DNA from: Chloroherpetonaceae bacterium
Lineage (GTDB): Bacteria > Bacteroidota > Chlorobiia > Chlorobiales > Chloroherpetonaceae
Direction of reading: 5' to 3'
NCBI GenBank assembly: GCA_028277445.1
Contig: JANQGG010000063.1
Span: 62,001-126,000 of the forward strand
Length of the DNA: 64,000 bases
In this document: one piece after another, positions 16,727-26,370 of the stretch
How positions within the stretch are numbered: the stretch's first letter is position 1
How the letters are laid out: each line of letters opens with the position of its first letter
Program-made: the position numbers and the translations under genes
Notes under the pieces: model-generated
The model's database searches: none
The model's input: the letters and a program-made list of their open reading frames with translations, nothing else
What the model was told of the DNA's origin: nothing

Positions 16727-16740
16727 ATCCGTTAAAGTTT

Positions 16741-18084
16741 TTAAACGTTTGCCTTTTGTTTTGGTTTTGTATGGAAATTAATTGTTTTGCGGAATACGGC
16801 TTCCACAGGCTCGCCTTTCAAATAACCTGCCACGTTTTTCTCATCCACGGCTTTTTTAAGAATTGGAAGAACTTCACTGTAAACCGAAAGTGTATAGTCA
16901 ATATCCTCATCCGTATGAGAATAAGACATATTATGAAATCCACCCCATAAAATGCCGCGTTTAATCAGTTCCTGTTGCACAAGCGATTTCATCTCCAACG
17001 GATTACCCGCAGAAGCATCAAACGTCATAATGGTGCGGCAATCAAATCCTGAGCATTTGGTGTAATCTATTCCCAATTGCTCGGCGATGGCATTGTAACC
17101 GTCTTTCAACTTTCTACCTTTTTCAGCCAGATACTGAGGCACATTTTTATCACGCAATTCTTCAATAGTGGCTTTGGTTGCCGCAAGTGATAAGGCCTCG
17201 CCGCCAAATGTGGTAAAAAAGAAAATATCTTTTTCACAAAGCTGCATCACGTCTTTTCTGCCGGTTAGTACCGAAATCGGCATGCCGTTAGCGACAGCTT
17301 TTGAAAAACATGCCAGATCGGCCTTCACGCCAAAGTATTCCTGAGCGCCGCCCACAGCAAGTCTGAAACCGGTCCACATTTCATCAAAAATCAACACAAT
17401 ACCATTATCGTCGCATATTTTACGAAGTTTATGCAAGAAATCGTCTTTAGGCGCTTCAAAGACCACAGGTTCAAGAATTATGCAGGCAATCTCGTCATCA
17501 ATAGAATCAATCACCGAATCAATGTCGTTATAATTGATGGTATAGGTAAGCTCCTGAGCTTGTTCCGGGATGCCTTTATTCCGATCGGTAACGCTGATAT
17601 ACCAATCATGCCAGCCATGATAACCGCAACAAAGCACTTTGGATTTTCCGGTGTAAGCTCTTGCCAAACGAATGGCCGCTGAAGTAACATCCGCACCGGT
17701 TTTGCTATAACGAACCATTTCTGCATTGGGCACCACGTCGCGAATCAACTCCGCTACTTCAACTTCCAGCGGATGAACCAACGAATACACAATGCCATCT
17801 TCCATTTGGGCTTTAATGGCATTATCAACCTTATCATAACGATAGCCCAGCGATAATGGCCCAATCCCCATGTTATAATCGATGTATTCGTTTCCATCAA
17901 CATCCCAAACATGGGAGCCTTTACCATTTTTCACAAAAACAGGCGCAACGCCTTTAACATATTGACCGGGACCCTTAGCAAGTGTTTGGGCAATAGCCGG
18001 GATTAATCCTTTTGCGCGTTCATAATAGGTTTGAGAAACGGTAATATTTGGATAGGATCCATTAAACGAAACAGTATTTGGCAT
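16741..18084 (-). CDS. Class III aminotransferase, glutamate-1-semialdehyde aminomutase-like
   Basis: A 447-residue PLP enzyme of fold type I, class III. The PLP motif is FDEMWTGFRLA (Asp about 238) and the Schiff-base Lys is in ACFSKAVANGMP (about 265). 'YSKTGADVTSAAIRLAR' and 'GYHGWHDW' are typical of GSA aminomutase relatives. Its clustering with sugar genes makes a sugar aminotransferase role more likely than tetrapyrrole synthesis. The extended C-terminus is basic (FHTKPKQKANV). It begins the part of the minus-strand cluster upstream of the inserted block. Confidence 0.87.
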   Translation of the reverse strand: MPNTVSFNGSYPNITVSQTYYERAKGLIPAIAQTLAKGPGQYVKGVAPVFVKNGKGSHVWDVDGNEYIDYNMGIGPLSLGYRYDKVDNAIKAQMEDGIVYSLVHPLEVEVAELIRDVVPNAEMVRYSKTGADVTSAAIRLARAYTGKSKVLCCGYHGWHDWYISVTDRNKGIPEQAQELTYTINYNDIDSVIDSIDDEIACIILEPVVFEAPKDDFLHKLRKICDDNGIVLIFDEMWTGFRLAVGGAQEYFGVKADLACFSKAVANGMPISVLTGRKDVMQLCEKDIFFFTTFGGEALSLAATKATIEELRDKNVPQYLAEKGRKLKDGYNAIAEQLGIDYTKCSGFDCRTIMTFDASAGNPLEMKSLVQQELIKRGILWGGFHNMSYSHTDEDIDYTLSVYSEVLPILKKAVDEKNVAGYLKGEPVEAVFRKTINFHTKPKQKANV

Positions 18085-18155
18085 AATCGTTTGATATAAT
18101 TGTTGATTAAAACTGACGACGCTGATCTAATTGTGTTGGAATAGAAATCTTAAAT

Positions 18156-19076
18156 TTACAACATAGTATGGCTAGCATCCTTAATGTACGCATTGACCTG
18201 CTCAAAAATTTTTTCGCCGGTAAACCCTTCATATTCCAAAACATCCGGCAATAACGCGGGTTTAAACCATGTCTTTAAGGCTAGTGGAAGCACATTAACC
18301 GGCGTTTGCTCATGCACCAATAACTCAGAAACGATAGAATACAAGCCGCCCGTTATAAAGTGATCTTCCACAGTTACAAGCAACCGTGTTTCGCGTGCAG
18401 CTTTTAAAACGGCGTCTTTATCAATTGGTTTTGGGGTCCTGACATTAACCAGCGTAACGCTGAGACCACTTTTTTCCAATAATTCTTTAGCCACAAGCGC
18501 TTCTTTCAGTAAAAATCCATAGACCAAAATGCCTACATCCATGCCTTCAGAAATCACTTCGGCTTTGCCAATTTGAAATGGTTCATTAGACTCATGGCTT
18601 GCGGGAGCAGCATTGTAACGCACATACCATGGCGAAGGATCGTCAATAATTTGGCGCATGCCATCAACAAGTTCCAGAGCATTTGCCGGGCAAAATACGT
18701 TCATATTTGGAATGCCTCTCATTAAGGCAATATCTTCAATGGCTTGATGGGTTGGTCCGTTTCCATCCGATAAAAATCCCGGTACGCCGCCAACCAGTTT
18801 AACCGGGAGATTAGCAATACCTACATCAGTGCGAATAAATTCAAATGCACGCAAAGTTAAAAATGTTGATAAAGCATGAACAACCGGAATGCGTCCTCGT
18901 TTGGCCAATCCGGCCGCAGCGCCAATCATGGTCTGTTCAGCGATTCCTACATCAATAAAACGATCAGGCATTTTATTGGGTAATCCTCTGATAGCCGCCC
19001 TGTTTTCGGCAGTCATTACAACCAGATTCTCATTTGATTTTGCAATATCTAAGAGGGTCTCTTCGTAGGATATCAT
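18156..19076 (-). CDS. Transketolase, C-terminal subunit
   Basis: The C-terminal half of a split transketolase (306 residues): the pyrimidine-binding domain with 'RFIDVGIAEQTMIGAAAGLAKRG', whose Glu activates thiamine diphosphate, and a C-terminal domain. The N-terminal subunit is the next upstream gene. Split pairs replace full-length transketolase in many bacteria and archaea and are also found in secondary pathways. Here it lies between aminotransferase and cytidylyltransferase genes, so it may transfer a two-carbon unit to make an unusual sugar rather than serve central metabolism. Confidence 0.87.
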   Translation of the reverse strand: MISYEETLLDIAKSNENLVVMTAENRAAIRGLPNKMPDRFIDVGIAEQTMIGAAAGLAKRGRIPVVHALSTFLTLRAFEFIRTDVGIANLPVKLVGGVPGFLSDGNGPTHQAIEDIALMRGIPNMNVFCPANALELVDGMRQIIDDPSPWYVRYNAAPASHESNEPFQIGKAEVISEGMDVGILVYGFLLKEALVAKELLEKSGLSVTLVNVRTPKPIDKDAVLKAARETRLLVTVEDHFITGGLYSIVSELLVHEQTPVNVLPLALKTWFKPALLPDVLEYEGFTGEKIFEQVNAYIKDASHTML

Positions 19077-19117
19077 ATTGGTAAAACTCTTTGTTTTTTG
19101 AAGTTATACAGGCTTCT

Positions 19118-19975
19118 TTAACGAACCATTAACGTTTCGGATGTGAGCTTGGTTTGATCCCCACCATGGAGTTCTTTTAACAAATCTTCCACTTCCTGAT
19201 GTGAGAAATTCACAAACCAGCGATCAGCGCGTTTTTCTATACTCGGCAAACCTTTTCCTCGCACCGTATCCAAAATCACAATCGAGGGCTTATTTTCTTC
19301 GAAAGGCATACATGTAAAACAACACTCCATTGCATTAAAATCGTGGCCGTCACCACGTTTGACTTTCCAACCAAACGATTCAAATCGAGGTTCAAGGGGC
19401 TCTAAAGGACTCAAATCTTCGGTTTGCATGTTCGCCTGAAACGCATTGCGATCAACAACGGCGACCAAGTTATCCAGTTTATGCGATGCTGCAACCTGGC
19501 AGGCTTCCCAAACCGTACCTTCATTGAGCTCGCCATCACCGAGTACCACATACACTTTGTTATTTCCACCACGCATTTTAATATCCATTGCAATGCCAAT
19601 AGATACGGAAAGCAAATGACCTAGCGAACCGGAATGAAACTCAATACCAGGAATTGAGGTATTCGGATGCCAATAGATTGAATCGGTGGTTTTCAGATGA
19701 TTTTTTAAACGCTCGCGCTCAATGTAGCCTAGTTCAGCTAATGTGCCATATAATGCGGGTACATCATGACCCTTGGAAAGCAAAAAATAATCACGATTCG
19801 GATTATCAACCGTTTCGGGTGAAATGTTCAGAACTTCTTTATACATGTACACAATAAGATCAGCACAGGATAGTGATGCACCGATAAAACAACCGCCATC
19901 GGTTGACATGCGAATGATATGCTCTCTTACTTTTAGCGCCAAGGCGCTTAATTCATCCAGTTTAGCTTGATTCAT
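19118..19975 (-). CDS. Transketolase, N-terminal subunit
   Basis: The thiamine-diphosphate-binding half of a split transketolase (285 residues). It has 'STDGGCFIGASLS', 'LSKGHDVPALYG', 'GSLGHLLSVSIGIA' and the ThDP motif GDGELNEGTVWEA, ending in NAFQANMQ. Together with the C-terminal subunit, 41 bp downstream, it would form an active enzyme moving a C2 ketol group between sugar phosphates. Same strand and spacing as its neighbours indicate one operon. Confidence 0.88.
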   Translation of the reverse strand: MNQAKLDELSALALKVREHIIRMSTDGGCFIGASLSCADLIVYMYKEVLNISPETVDNPNRDYFLLSKGHDVPALYGTLAELGYIERERLKNHLKTTDSIYWHPNTSIPGIEFHSGSLGHLLSVSIGIAMDIKMRGGNNKVYVVLGDGELNEGTVWEACQVAASHKLDNLVAVVDRNAFQANMQTEDLSPLEPLEPRFESFGWKVKRGDGHDFNAMECCFTCMPFEENKPSIVILDTVRGKGLPSIEKRADRWFVNFSHQEVEDLLKELHGGDQTKLTSETLMVR

Positions 19976-19992
19976 ATCTTTGACTTTTCAAT

Positions 19993-20793
19993 TTAGATCG
20001 TTCGGGTTTCGTTAGAAGAAACGGTTTTCAATTCGTTTAAATGATTTCTATACCAATTCACTCCGGCATATTTAGCATTAATTTGATAAACTTCGGGATG
20101 TTTTTCTAAAAAACGCAGAATATCTTCTAAAGAAAAGATCGGGGACGACTCGGTGCAACATCCTTCATAAACGTGATTGATAAACTCATAATCCTCAGGA
20201 TAGTCAATGGTGAATCTATGACTCATGGAAAAGTTTTTTCCGGATCCCCACTCAACATTTTTTAACCGAAACCGCTCCGGTCGCTCCCAAATAAATGGGG
20301 TGGTATGCTGGCGTTCCATTTCCAAAGAAGCTTCTTTCCATGCCGTTTCAAGCATAGCCATTGGCATTACTTCAACATCATTGCCATCCGGGTATGTTGC
20401 CGGATGCAGGTTGCTCATATAATCGCACTCTGTTTGAACGTCCTTAAAAGCATATAACACTCTGTCTATGATATTAGGATCTATCAGCGGGCAATCGGAA
20501 GGAATTTTTACAACCACATCTGCTTTTTTTTGCAACGCCGCCTGGTAGTGGCGATCCAGCAAATCCGTTGGGTGTCCGCGAAAACACGACGTCTTACTTA
20601 CATCACAAAGGTCAACGATTGGATCATCAACGGAATCGGTTGTGGTTGCCACAACAAGATCGGCTGGAAATTTAATGGCTTTTATGCGCTCCAACATTCG
20701 AACAAGTAAGGGCTTGCCAACAAGCGGCAACATGACTTTATTGGGTAATCTTGAAGAACCGGTCCTGGCTTGTATAACAATCAGTGTTTTCAT
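19993..20793 (-). CDS. SpsF-like cytidylyltransferase-family protein
   Basis: A 266-residue nucleotidyltransferase-fold protein. It starts MKTLIVIQARTGSSRLPNKVM, the CMP-sugar/SpsF signature, and continues with 'VVKIPSDCPLIDPNII' and 'DYPEDYEFI'. In sialic-acid-like and other 2-keto-3-deoxy sugar pathways, members of this family activate the sugar with CMP. The reading frame overlaps the start of the downstream glycosyltransferase-like gene region by 4 bp (20790-20793). It fits as the activation step of the cluster. Confidence 0.85.
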   Translation of the reverse strand: MKTLIVIQARTGSSRLPNKVMLPLVGKPLLVRMLERIKAIKFPADLVVATTTDSVDDPIVDLCDVSKTSCFRGHPTDLLDRHYQAALQKKADVVVKIPSDCPLIDPNIIDRVLYAFKDVQTECDYMSNLHPATYPDGNDVEVMPMAMLETAWKEASLEMERQHTTPFIWERPERFRLKNVEWGSGKNFSMSHRFTIDYPEDYEFINHVYEGCCTESSPIFSLEDILRFLEKHPEVYQINAKYAGVNWYRNHLNELKTVSSNETRTI

Positions 20794-21860
20794 GAATTTT
20801 TCAAAAACAAACTTTGCACGAGCTGATTATAACCGGATTTTATCTCCTCGCGCAAAGGCCGCGGTTCGATATTATGGGGATGGTGATGTTTCTTCTTTGG
20901 CTCGCCGTTTAAAAGCTCACGGCAATACTCCGATATATTCTTAGCTGCACAATTGTTTTGAATCGGTGTCATGCGTTTGAGTTCATTGACATCAAAATCA
21001 GAATAAACTTCTTTTCCTAGGGCCAAACCAACATAAACGGTTGTAGAAAAACGAGTGATCAACACATCGCTATTGGCTATCATTTCTTCAGTGTTTCCTG
21101 ATGAATAAACTAACGCGCCTGGCGCATACTTGTTAATTTCGCGGGTGGCGCGCCTGAAATTCTCATTCGGATGCAGTTTAAAAATCAACTGTTTACCGTT
21201 GGCTATCGACTTACATTTTTCAATAAACTTCTTTCTATTTTCATACTTGTATGTTTCCCGAGTATCCGAAGTGCAAACCAGAACATAATGTTTATGTGGA
21301 AACGTGTTATCATTAAACCTTTTGCAATTATCGAAATTGGGAATACCCGTAACTTTAATTTTTTCAGGTTTTACACCTTTTCGAATAAACAAATCTCTAT
21401 ATCCTTCACTGGCGACACAAAAATAATCGTACTGATCGCTCAGGCCGGTAGTAGCGGTACTGGCAATCCAACGTGGAACCGATTTAACGCGTTTTGCGAT
21501 ATGGTACATGATGTTTTCAGGATCGGTCATCCCTTCCTGAACCAGGATCACTTTTTTATCCAGAATGTTTTTCTGAATGATCAGATCAGAACATGTTAAA
21601 ACCAAGTCATAATCTTTTTGCTCTCCACACAAATCAATGTTCAGGTCGTTTAACTTTAAATATGCCAAACAACGATTTCTTAATTTTTCGCCAAGTATGG
21701 TATTTTCAAGCAATCCTTTGTTTCTCAAGGTTTCCATAAATCCATCAGTATAATAAGGGGAATAAAAATGATCGTATTCGGGTAAATACTGAGCAATCTG
21801 ATGCATTTGCGTGGTTTGATTAATAGAACCACAAATAAACAAAACCTTTTTCTTCTTCAT
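20790..21860 (-). CDS. GT-B-like transferase, CDP-glycerol or polysialyl type
   Basis: 356 residues. The start at 21860 (MKKKKVLFICGS) follows AAGAGA at good spacing and avoids overlap with the UPF0104 gene. The fold looks GT-B: an N-terminal Rossmann-like unit with 'QMHQIAQYLPEYDHFY', and a C-terminal unit with 'KLHPNENFRRATR', 'IANSDVLITRFSTTVYVGLALGK' resembling CDP-glycerol glycerophosphotransferases and related capsule transferases. It probably transfers the sugar made by this operon to a surface polymer. Acceptor and donor are not visible. Confidence 0.7.
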   Translation of the reverse strand: MKKKKVLFICGSINQTTQMHQIAQYLPEYDHFYSPYYTDGFMETLRNKGLLENTILGEKLRNRCLAYLKLNDLNIDLCGEQKDYDLVLTCSDLIIQKNILDKKVILVQEGMTDPENIMYHIAKRVKSVPRWIASTATTGLSDQYDYFCVASEGYRDLFIRKGVKPEKIKVTGIPNFDNCKRFNDNTFPHKHYVLVCTSDTRETYKYENRKKFIEKCKSIANGKQLIFKLHPNENFRRATREINKYAPGALVYSSGNTEEMIANSDVLITRFSTTVYVGLALGKEVYSDFDVNELKRMTPIQNNCAAKNISEYCRELLNGEPKKKHHHPHNIEPRPLREEIKSGYNQLVQSLFLKNS

Positions 21861-21870
21861 ATTCTCTTGT

Positions 21871-22923
21871 TTAGGTAGTTTGAGCTTCAATCTCCTTAAT
21901 ACGCGTTCCAGAAATAACCAGTGTAATGTAACCTAAGCTAATCCAGCAAATTTCTTTAAATCTTTTGAGTAAAACAAATGCTCCTCCAACAACTAAAGGA
22001 TCCGGTATTCCAACGGCGCTAAAAAATGCAACATAGCCTACATCCTGAATACCCAGACCGGCAGGGACAAAAAATACAACTGACCGAATAAACGATAAAA
22101 TTGATTCAAAAGCAAGTACTTCAATAAACGAAATATCAACCCCTAACACCCAAAGAATTACAATAGCATCCAGTGTTTCCGAAAGCCATCCGCTTAAAAA
22201 CGAAAGTATTGACAATCCGGTTTTTTTTGCACCTATGCCATTAAATTTCTTTAAACTGTGATCGATTTCAAGAAACTTTTCTTCAGTTTTCAGCAGCCAG
22301 TTTTTTATAAACAAAATAGGAATTTTAACGAGCATGCTATGAAATCGTTGCGCCACACCCCCATGCACCAAAGCAAATGTTGCAAATCCGAAGATAACAA
22401 ACATCCCCATACCAAGCGCTAATACACCAAATTCCAGCCCGCTAAACCCCAGAAAAGTATTTGAGCTTTGTTTTAGAATATGATAACCCAATACAGCGCT
22501 TAATAGGATATATATGCCTTGAGCTACCCCTAAAAGCATTTTTTTTAAGGCGATACTGGCTACGCCTTCGGCAGTCGGAACGCCCATCTTACGTTTTAAT
22601 AACAGCAGCTTCATCGCTTCCGATACCGCAATACCGGCAGGAAGACTCATTAGAAGGGCTTCTGTGATAAAACGGAATGAAAGTAACTTTACGTAAGGAA
22701 TTTCTCGTTGTGAGTTCGGAAAAGACAATTTCCAACCTAAGGCATCAAAGCAGCTAACAAAAAAAAACGGAATGAAAATGAAGAAAATATTATTTCCAAT
22801 CCCATAAATTAATGCAAATGTTTTTTCGAGTTCAATTTTGCTCAGTAGCCAGAATAACAAGAGCCCCCCAAATGCAAATCCAGCTACTTTTAAAATTAAA
22901 TCCAAATACCTTGATTTTTTCAA
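21871..22923 (-). CDS. UPF0104/AglD-like flippase-like membrane protein
   Basis: A 350-residue inner-membrane protein with about eight hydrophobic segments. 'ITEALLMSLPAGIAVSEAMKL' near residue 90 and 'FVPAGLGIQDVGYVAFFSAVG' near residue 295 are hallmarks of the lysylphosphatidylglycerol synthetase TM-region/UPF0104 family. Members are proposed to move or modify lipids or polyprenyl-linked sugars. It is the first gene of the minus-strand sugar cluster, so export of the product is a reasonable guess. Confidence 0.82.
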   Translation of the reverse strand: MKKSRYLDLILKVAGFAFGGLLLFWLLSKIELEKTFALIYGIGNNIFFIFIPFFFVSCFDALGWKLSFPNSQREIPYVKLLSFRFITEALLMSLPAGIAVSEAMKLLLLKRKMGVPTAEGVASIALKKMLLGVAQGIYILLSAVLGYHILKQSSNTFLGFSGLEFGVLALGMGMFVIFGFATFALVHGGVAQRFHSMLVKIPILFIKNWLLKTEEKFLEIDHSLKKFNGIGAKKTGLSILSFLSGWLSETLDAIVILWVLGVDISFIEVLAFESILSFIRSVVFFVPAGLGIQDVGYVAFFSAVGIPDPLVVGGAFVLLKRFKEICWISLGYITLVISGTRIKEIEAQTT

Positions 22924-23072
22924 CGTCTACACGGTTTCAAGCATTCATCAAAAATGAGCGCAAATTCAACCCATACATCAAGCTATGGTTTGTTTCATGT
23001 ACAGGTTTATATAAAAGTTACAAATATAATTTTTTTAGCGGTTTAACATAGTTATCTAATGGTTTATTTACA

Positions 23073-24299
23073 TCAATTTAGCTTAGTAAAAATTCGTGTT
23101 CCAATTAGGCATACTTTCTTTCCTCGAGCAAGCGTTGTAAAGCAAATGACTTTTTTCCGGCTTTCTTTCAGTTTAAACATCGTTCTGAGTTGATCAGAGG
23201 AAAAAGGAAAGTTTCGCTTCATCACACTGGCTTCTTTAATTTGATGATCCCTGAAGTAGTGATGTAATAACTTTTTGTTAAATGTTAGAACAGCTTCTAC
23301 TTCAAAAATCCTGCCTGGAAATGCATCCATTTTTTCTTCCGAGGTTAACAAATTAATGGCCGGGTTAAACAAATGTAATCCGAATTCTTTAGCCAATTGA
23401 TCTCTTAAGCCTGCTTTTACAATAGCGGGATCCGGGTCATATACATATTGTTTGATTTCGGTTATTTTTGGGGCTGAAATTTTTGCCTGTTCATCAATGC
23501 GATAACCTTCGCTCGTATGTTTAGTATCAAGAACCACTGCTGAAGTAACCGAGGTTTGCCAATGTGCATTTCGATCCAAAATCAACAACACTTCTTTGCA
23601 CTCCCCATCAACTGAAACCACAATTAACGCGGTTATTGAAGAAAACTGTTTTTTGCATTTTGTTAAATCCATTAATGGCGAAGCTTTGATGCAGACCTTT
23701 TTAGCTTTTTGCAATAATACTGATTCCAATGTTGTTATGTTTGGTGAAGATTGGGCCAGATCAAAAACCCTTTTACCAGGTACTCTTCGGGAGGGATCCA
23801 CATAAATCCAATCATAACTGTCATCCGGAACCTTTTCTAAAAACTCTACCCCATCCTGGAGATGGCACTTGATATGATTGAATCCTAACACATTAAAATT
23901 ATGTTTGGCAACGCTCAGCAGATCAGGGTTGATCTCGCAAACATCCACAGCCTTGAAACGCTCGGCCAAAAACAAGGCATCTATGCCTAAGCCGCAGCTT
24001 AAATCAAGCAAGCGATCACCTTGCATGAACGTTTTCTTGAACCTGGCAGCGCTTTCGCCTGAGGATTGTTCAAACGACGATGATAGAAACACCAGGTTTT
24101 TCCCCAATAAGGATGGGCATTTCTGAGCCACTTTCGGGTAGCATTTCATTTGTTCGGCCATTAACCGAACCGGAAATTTTAAACCTGATGGCGGATTTAA
24201 AACAAAATCGTATGAAGATTTCTGATAATTTGAGCGAAGAAAGTCCTGAAACTCAGGATTGGAAATGATACTAAGATCATTGGCTGTCATCTTAACCAT
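23073..24299 (-). CDS. THUMP-like-domain SAM-dependent methyltransferase
   Basis: 408 residues from the ATG at 24299, chosen because AAAGGAG lies five bases upstream. The SAM-binding motif I is LLDLSCGLGIDALFLA, followed by an acidic 'DVCEINPD' and 'YVDPSRR', a DPPR-like catalytic motif typical of base methyltransferases. The C-terminal part resembles the THUMP-like/PUA units attached to these enzymes in Bacteroidetes. It probably methylates RNA. It stands alone. Confidence 0.85.
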   Translation of the reverse strand: MVKMTANDLSIISNPEFQDFLRSNYQKSSYDFVLNPPSGLKFPVRLMAEQMKCYPKVAQKCPSLLGKNLVFLSSSFEQSSGESAARFKKTFMQGDRLLDLSCGLGIDALFLAERFKAVDVCEINPDLLSVAKHNFNVLGFNHIKCHLQDGVEFLEKVPDDSYDWIYVDPSRRVPGKRVFDLAQSSPNITTLESVLLQKAKKVCIKASPLMDLTKCKKQFSSITALIVVSVDGECKEVLLILDRNAHWQTSVTSAVVLDTKHTSEGYRIDEQAKISAPKITEIKQYVYDPDPAIVKAGLRDQLAKEFGLHLFNPAINLLTSEEKMDAFPGRIFEVEAVLTFNKKLLHHYFRDHQIKEASVMKRNFPFSSDQLRTMFKLKESRKKVICFTTLARGKKVCLIGTRIFTKLN

Positions 24300-24478
24300 T
24301 AATTCTCCTTTAGCCAAACTTCTTTTGCAACTTAGTTCTATTTCAGTTTAACTGCATTTCATTATTATTTATAGCCCAGATAATTTCCAGGGGTTCTTTT
24401 TGATTCATAACTTAATTTATTAAGTTAATGTTATAGTATTGTTAGGTTTTCGGCCAACCCTAAAAACATCTAACAGTT

Positions 24479-26302
24479 ATGGGACTTATCAATTCATCAT
24501 TCACTACTCTGCCAGAACTATTTGATGGCGTATTTAGCAGTTTCGAAAATTCAACAACCCATCATCCTTATGCAAGAAAAGTTGATGGCAGTTATCAAAA
24601 TATCAGTTATAAAGCGTTAAAAGAAAATGTAACAGCCATTTCAGCATTTTTAAAATCAATCGGTATTGATAACGGCGACAGGGTTGCCATTCTATCTGAA
24701 AACCGACTGGAATGGGCTATTTCCGACATGGGCATTTTAAAAGCCGGCGCTATTGATGTACCAATTTATCCAACATTGCCGCCTAACCAAATATCCTATA
24801 TCCTAACAAATTCGGAATGCAAAGCAATTTTTGTTTCAACTGAGCTTCAATTGCGAAAAATATTAAAAATAAAATCTGAAGTTCCGACGTTATCAACAAT
24901 TATTTCATTTCAGCCCTTAACTGAACCGGATGATAAGTTAATTGAGTTTCATGTGGCAATTTCCGAAGGCCGAAACGTGTTGGAACAACATCCCAACATT
25001 TTAAGCCATGTCAATCCCAAGCCAGAAGATGTGGCCACATTAATTTATACTTCCGGCACAACCGGAAGTCCAAAAGGCGTTATGCTTACCCATAAAAACT
25101 TGTGCGAAAACGTAAAATCCTGTTCGGACGTGCTTCGATTGGATCAAACCGACTCGTGTTTGTCTTTTTTACCCTTATCTCACGCGTATGAGCGAACCGC
25201 AGGTTATTACCTCATGTTTGCATGCGGTGCAAAAATATATTTTGCCGAAAGCATTGAAACGGTGAGCTTAAACATCAGCGAAGCCAAACCTACTGTTATC
25301 ATAACCGTGCCCAGGTTATTTGAACGGATCAAATCAAGTATGTTAAAAACCATTGATGCAGGAAGCCCGATTCGTAAAAAATTATTCTACTGGGCTCTGA
25401 ATTTAGGCAGCACATATCATAAAAATTTACGGGAAGGTAAAACAAGCATTATGAATACCTCTCAACTTAAAATTGCCGAGTCGCTGGTGCTTTCCAAGAT
25501 CAAAGCTCGCTTTGGCGGCCGGTTGCGATTTTTTGTTTCTGGTGGCGCTGCCTTGCCTCAACAAACCGGCGAATTTTTTGAGGCCATCGGCATCATCATT
25601 TTGGAAGGGTTCGGTTTAACCGAAACTTCACCGGTTACGCATGTTAACCGACCTGGAAAAATAAAATTCGGAGCTGTGGGCTTTCCAATTAAAAATGTCG
25701 AAGCTAAAATTGCCGAAGATGGCGAAATCCTCTTAAAAGGCCCAAACATTATGAAAGGTTATTGGCGTGATGAGGAAGCAACCAAACAGGTTATTAAAGA
25801 TGGATGGTTTCATACCGGAGATATCGGCACAATAGATAGTGAGGGTATTTTAAAAATTACGGATCGGAAAAAACATATTATTGTAAGCTCGGGTGGTAAA
25901 AATATTGCCCCGCTCCCTATTGAAAACTTGTTTGGAAACGACCAATATGTAGATCAAGTGATGATTTATGGTGAAAAACGCCCGTTTTTAGTGGCGCTGA
26001 TCGTTCCGAATTATGAGAACCTCGAAGAGTTTGCCACATCAAACCAGATCAGTTTTTCGACGCATCAGGATTTAATCAATCACGAAAAAATACAGGCTCA
26101 TTATACAAAACTGCTTCGGGAAGTCTCCCAACAACTGGCCACTCATGAAAAAGTTCGTAAATATCTGTTGATTTTAGAGCCATTTACGGTCGAAAATGGG
26201 CACATGACTCCAACCTTAAAGCTAAAACGAAAAACCATTGAAGATCGATACAAATCTCAAATTAATGAGCTTTATTCCGGTACGGTCTATGAAGGCGAAT
26301 GA
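24479..26302 (+). CDS. AMP-dependent long-chain acyl-CoA synthetase
   Basis: A 607-residue acyl-adenylate-forming enzyme, FadD15-like. The P-loop YTSGTTGSPKGVMLTH lies near residue 190, 'GFGLTETSPV' near 385, 'GWFHTGDIG' near 445 and 'ITDRKKHIIVSSGGK' with the hinge and C-terminal domain. It activates fatty acids to acyl-CoA via an acyl-AMP. About 600 residues is normal for this group. It is convergent with the MBL gene. Confidence 0.9.
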   Translation: MGLINSSFTTLPELFDGVFSSFENSTTHHPYARKVDGSYQNISYKALKENVTAISAFLKSIGIDNGDRVAILSENRLEWAISDMGILKAGAIDVPIYPTLPPNQISYILTNSECKAIFVSTELQLRKILKIKSEVPTLSTIISFQPLTEPDDKLIEFHVAISEGRNVLEQHPNILSHVNPKPEDVATLIYTSGTTGSPKGVMLTHKNLCENVKSCSDVLRLDQTDSCLSFLPLSHAYERTAGYYLMFACGAKIYFAESIETVSLNISEAKPTVIITVPRLFERIKSSMLKTIDAGSPIRKKLFYWALNLGSTYHKNLREGKTSIMNTSQLKIAESLVLSKIKARFGGRLRFFVSGGAALPQQTGEFFEAIGIIILEGFGLTETSPVTHVNRPGKIKFGAVGFPIKNVEAKIAEDGEILLKGPNIMKGYWRDEEATKQVIKDGWFHTGDIGTIDSEGILKITDRKKHIIVSSGGKNIAPLPIENLFGNDQYVDQVMIYGEKRPFLVALIVPNYENLEEFATSNQISFSTHQDLINHEKIQAHYTKLLREVSQQLATHEKVRKYLLILEPFTVENGHMTPTLKLKRKTIEDRYKSQINELYSGTVYEGE

Positions 26303-26370
26303 TTTAGTTTTAAGAGGTTTTAAAGACTATGCAATTGAAATCCCCCTTGAAACTATTTTAACGAAACCTT

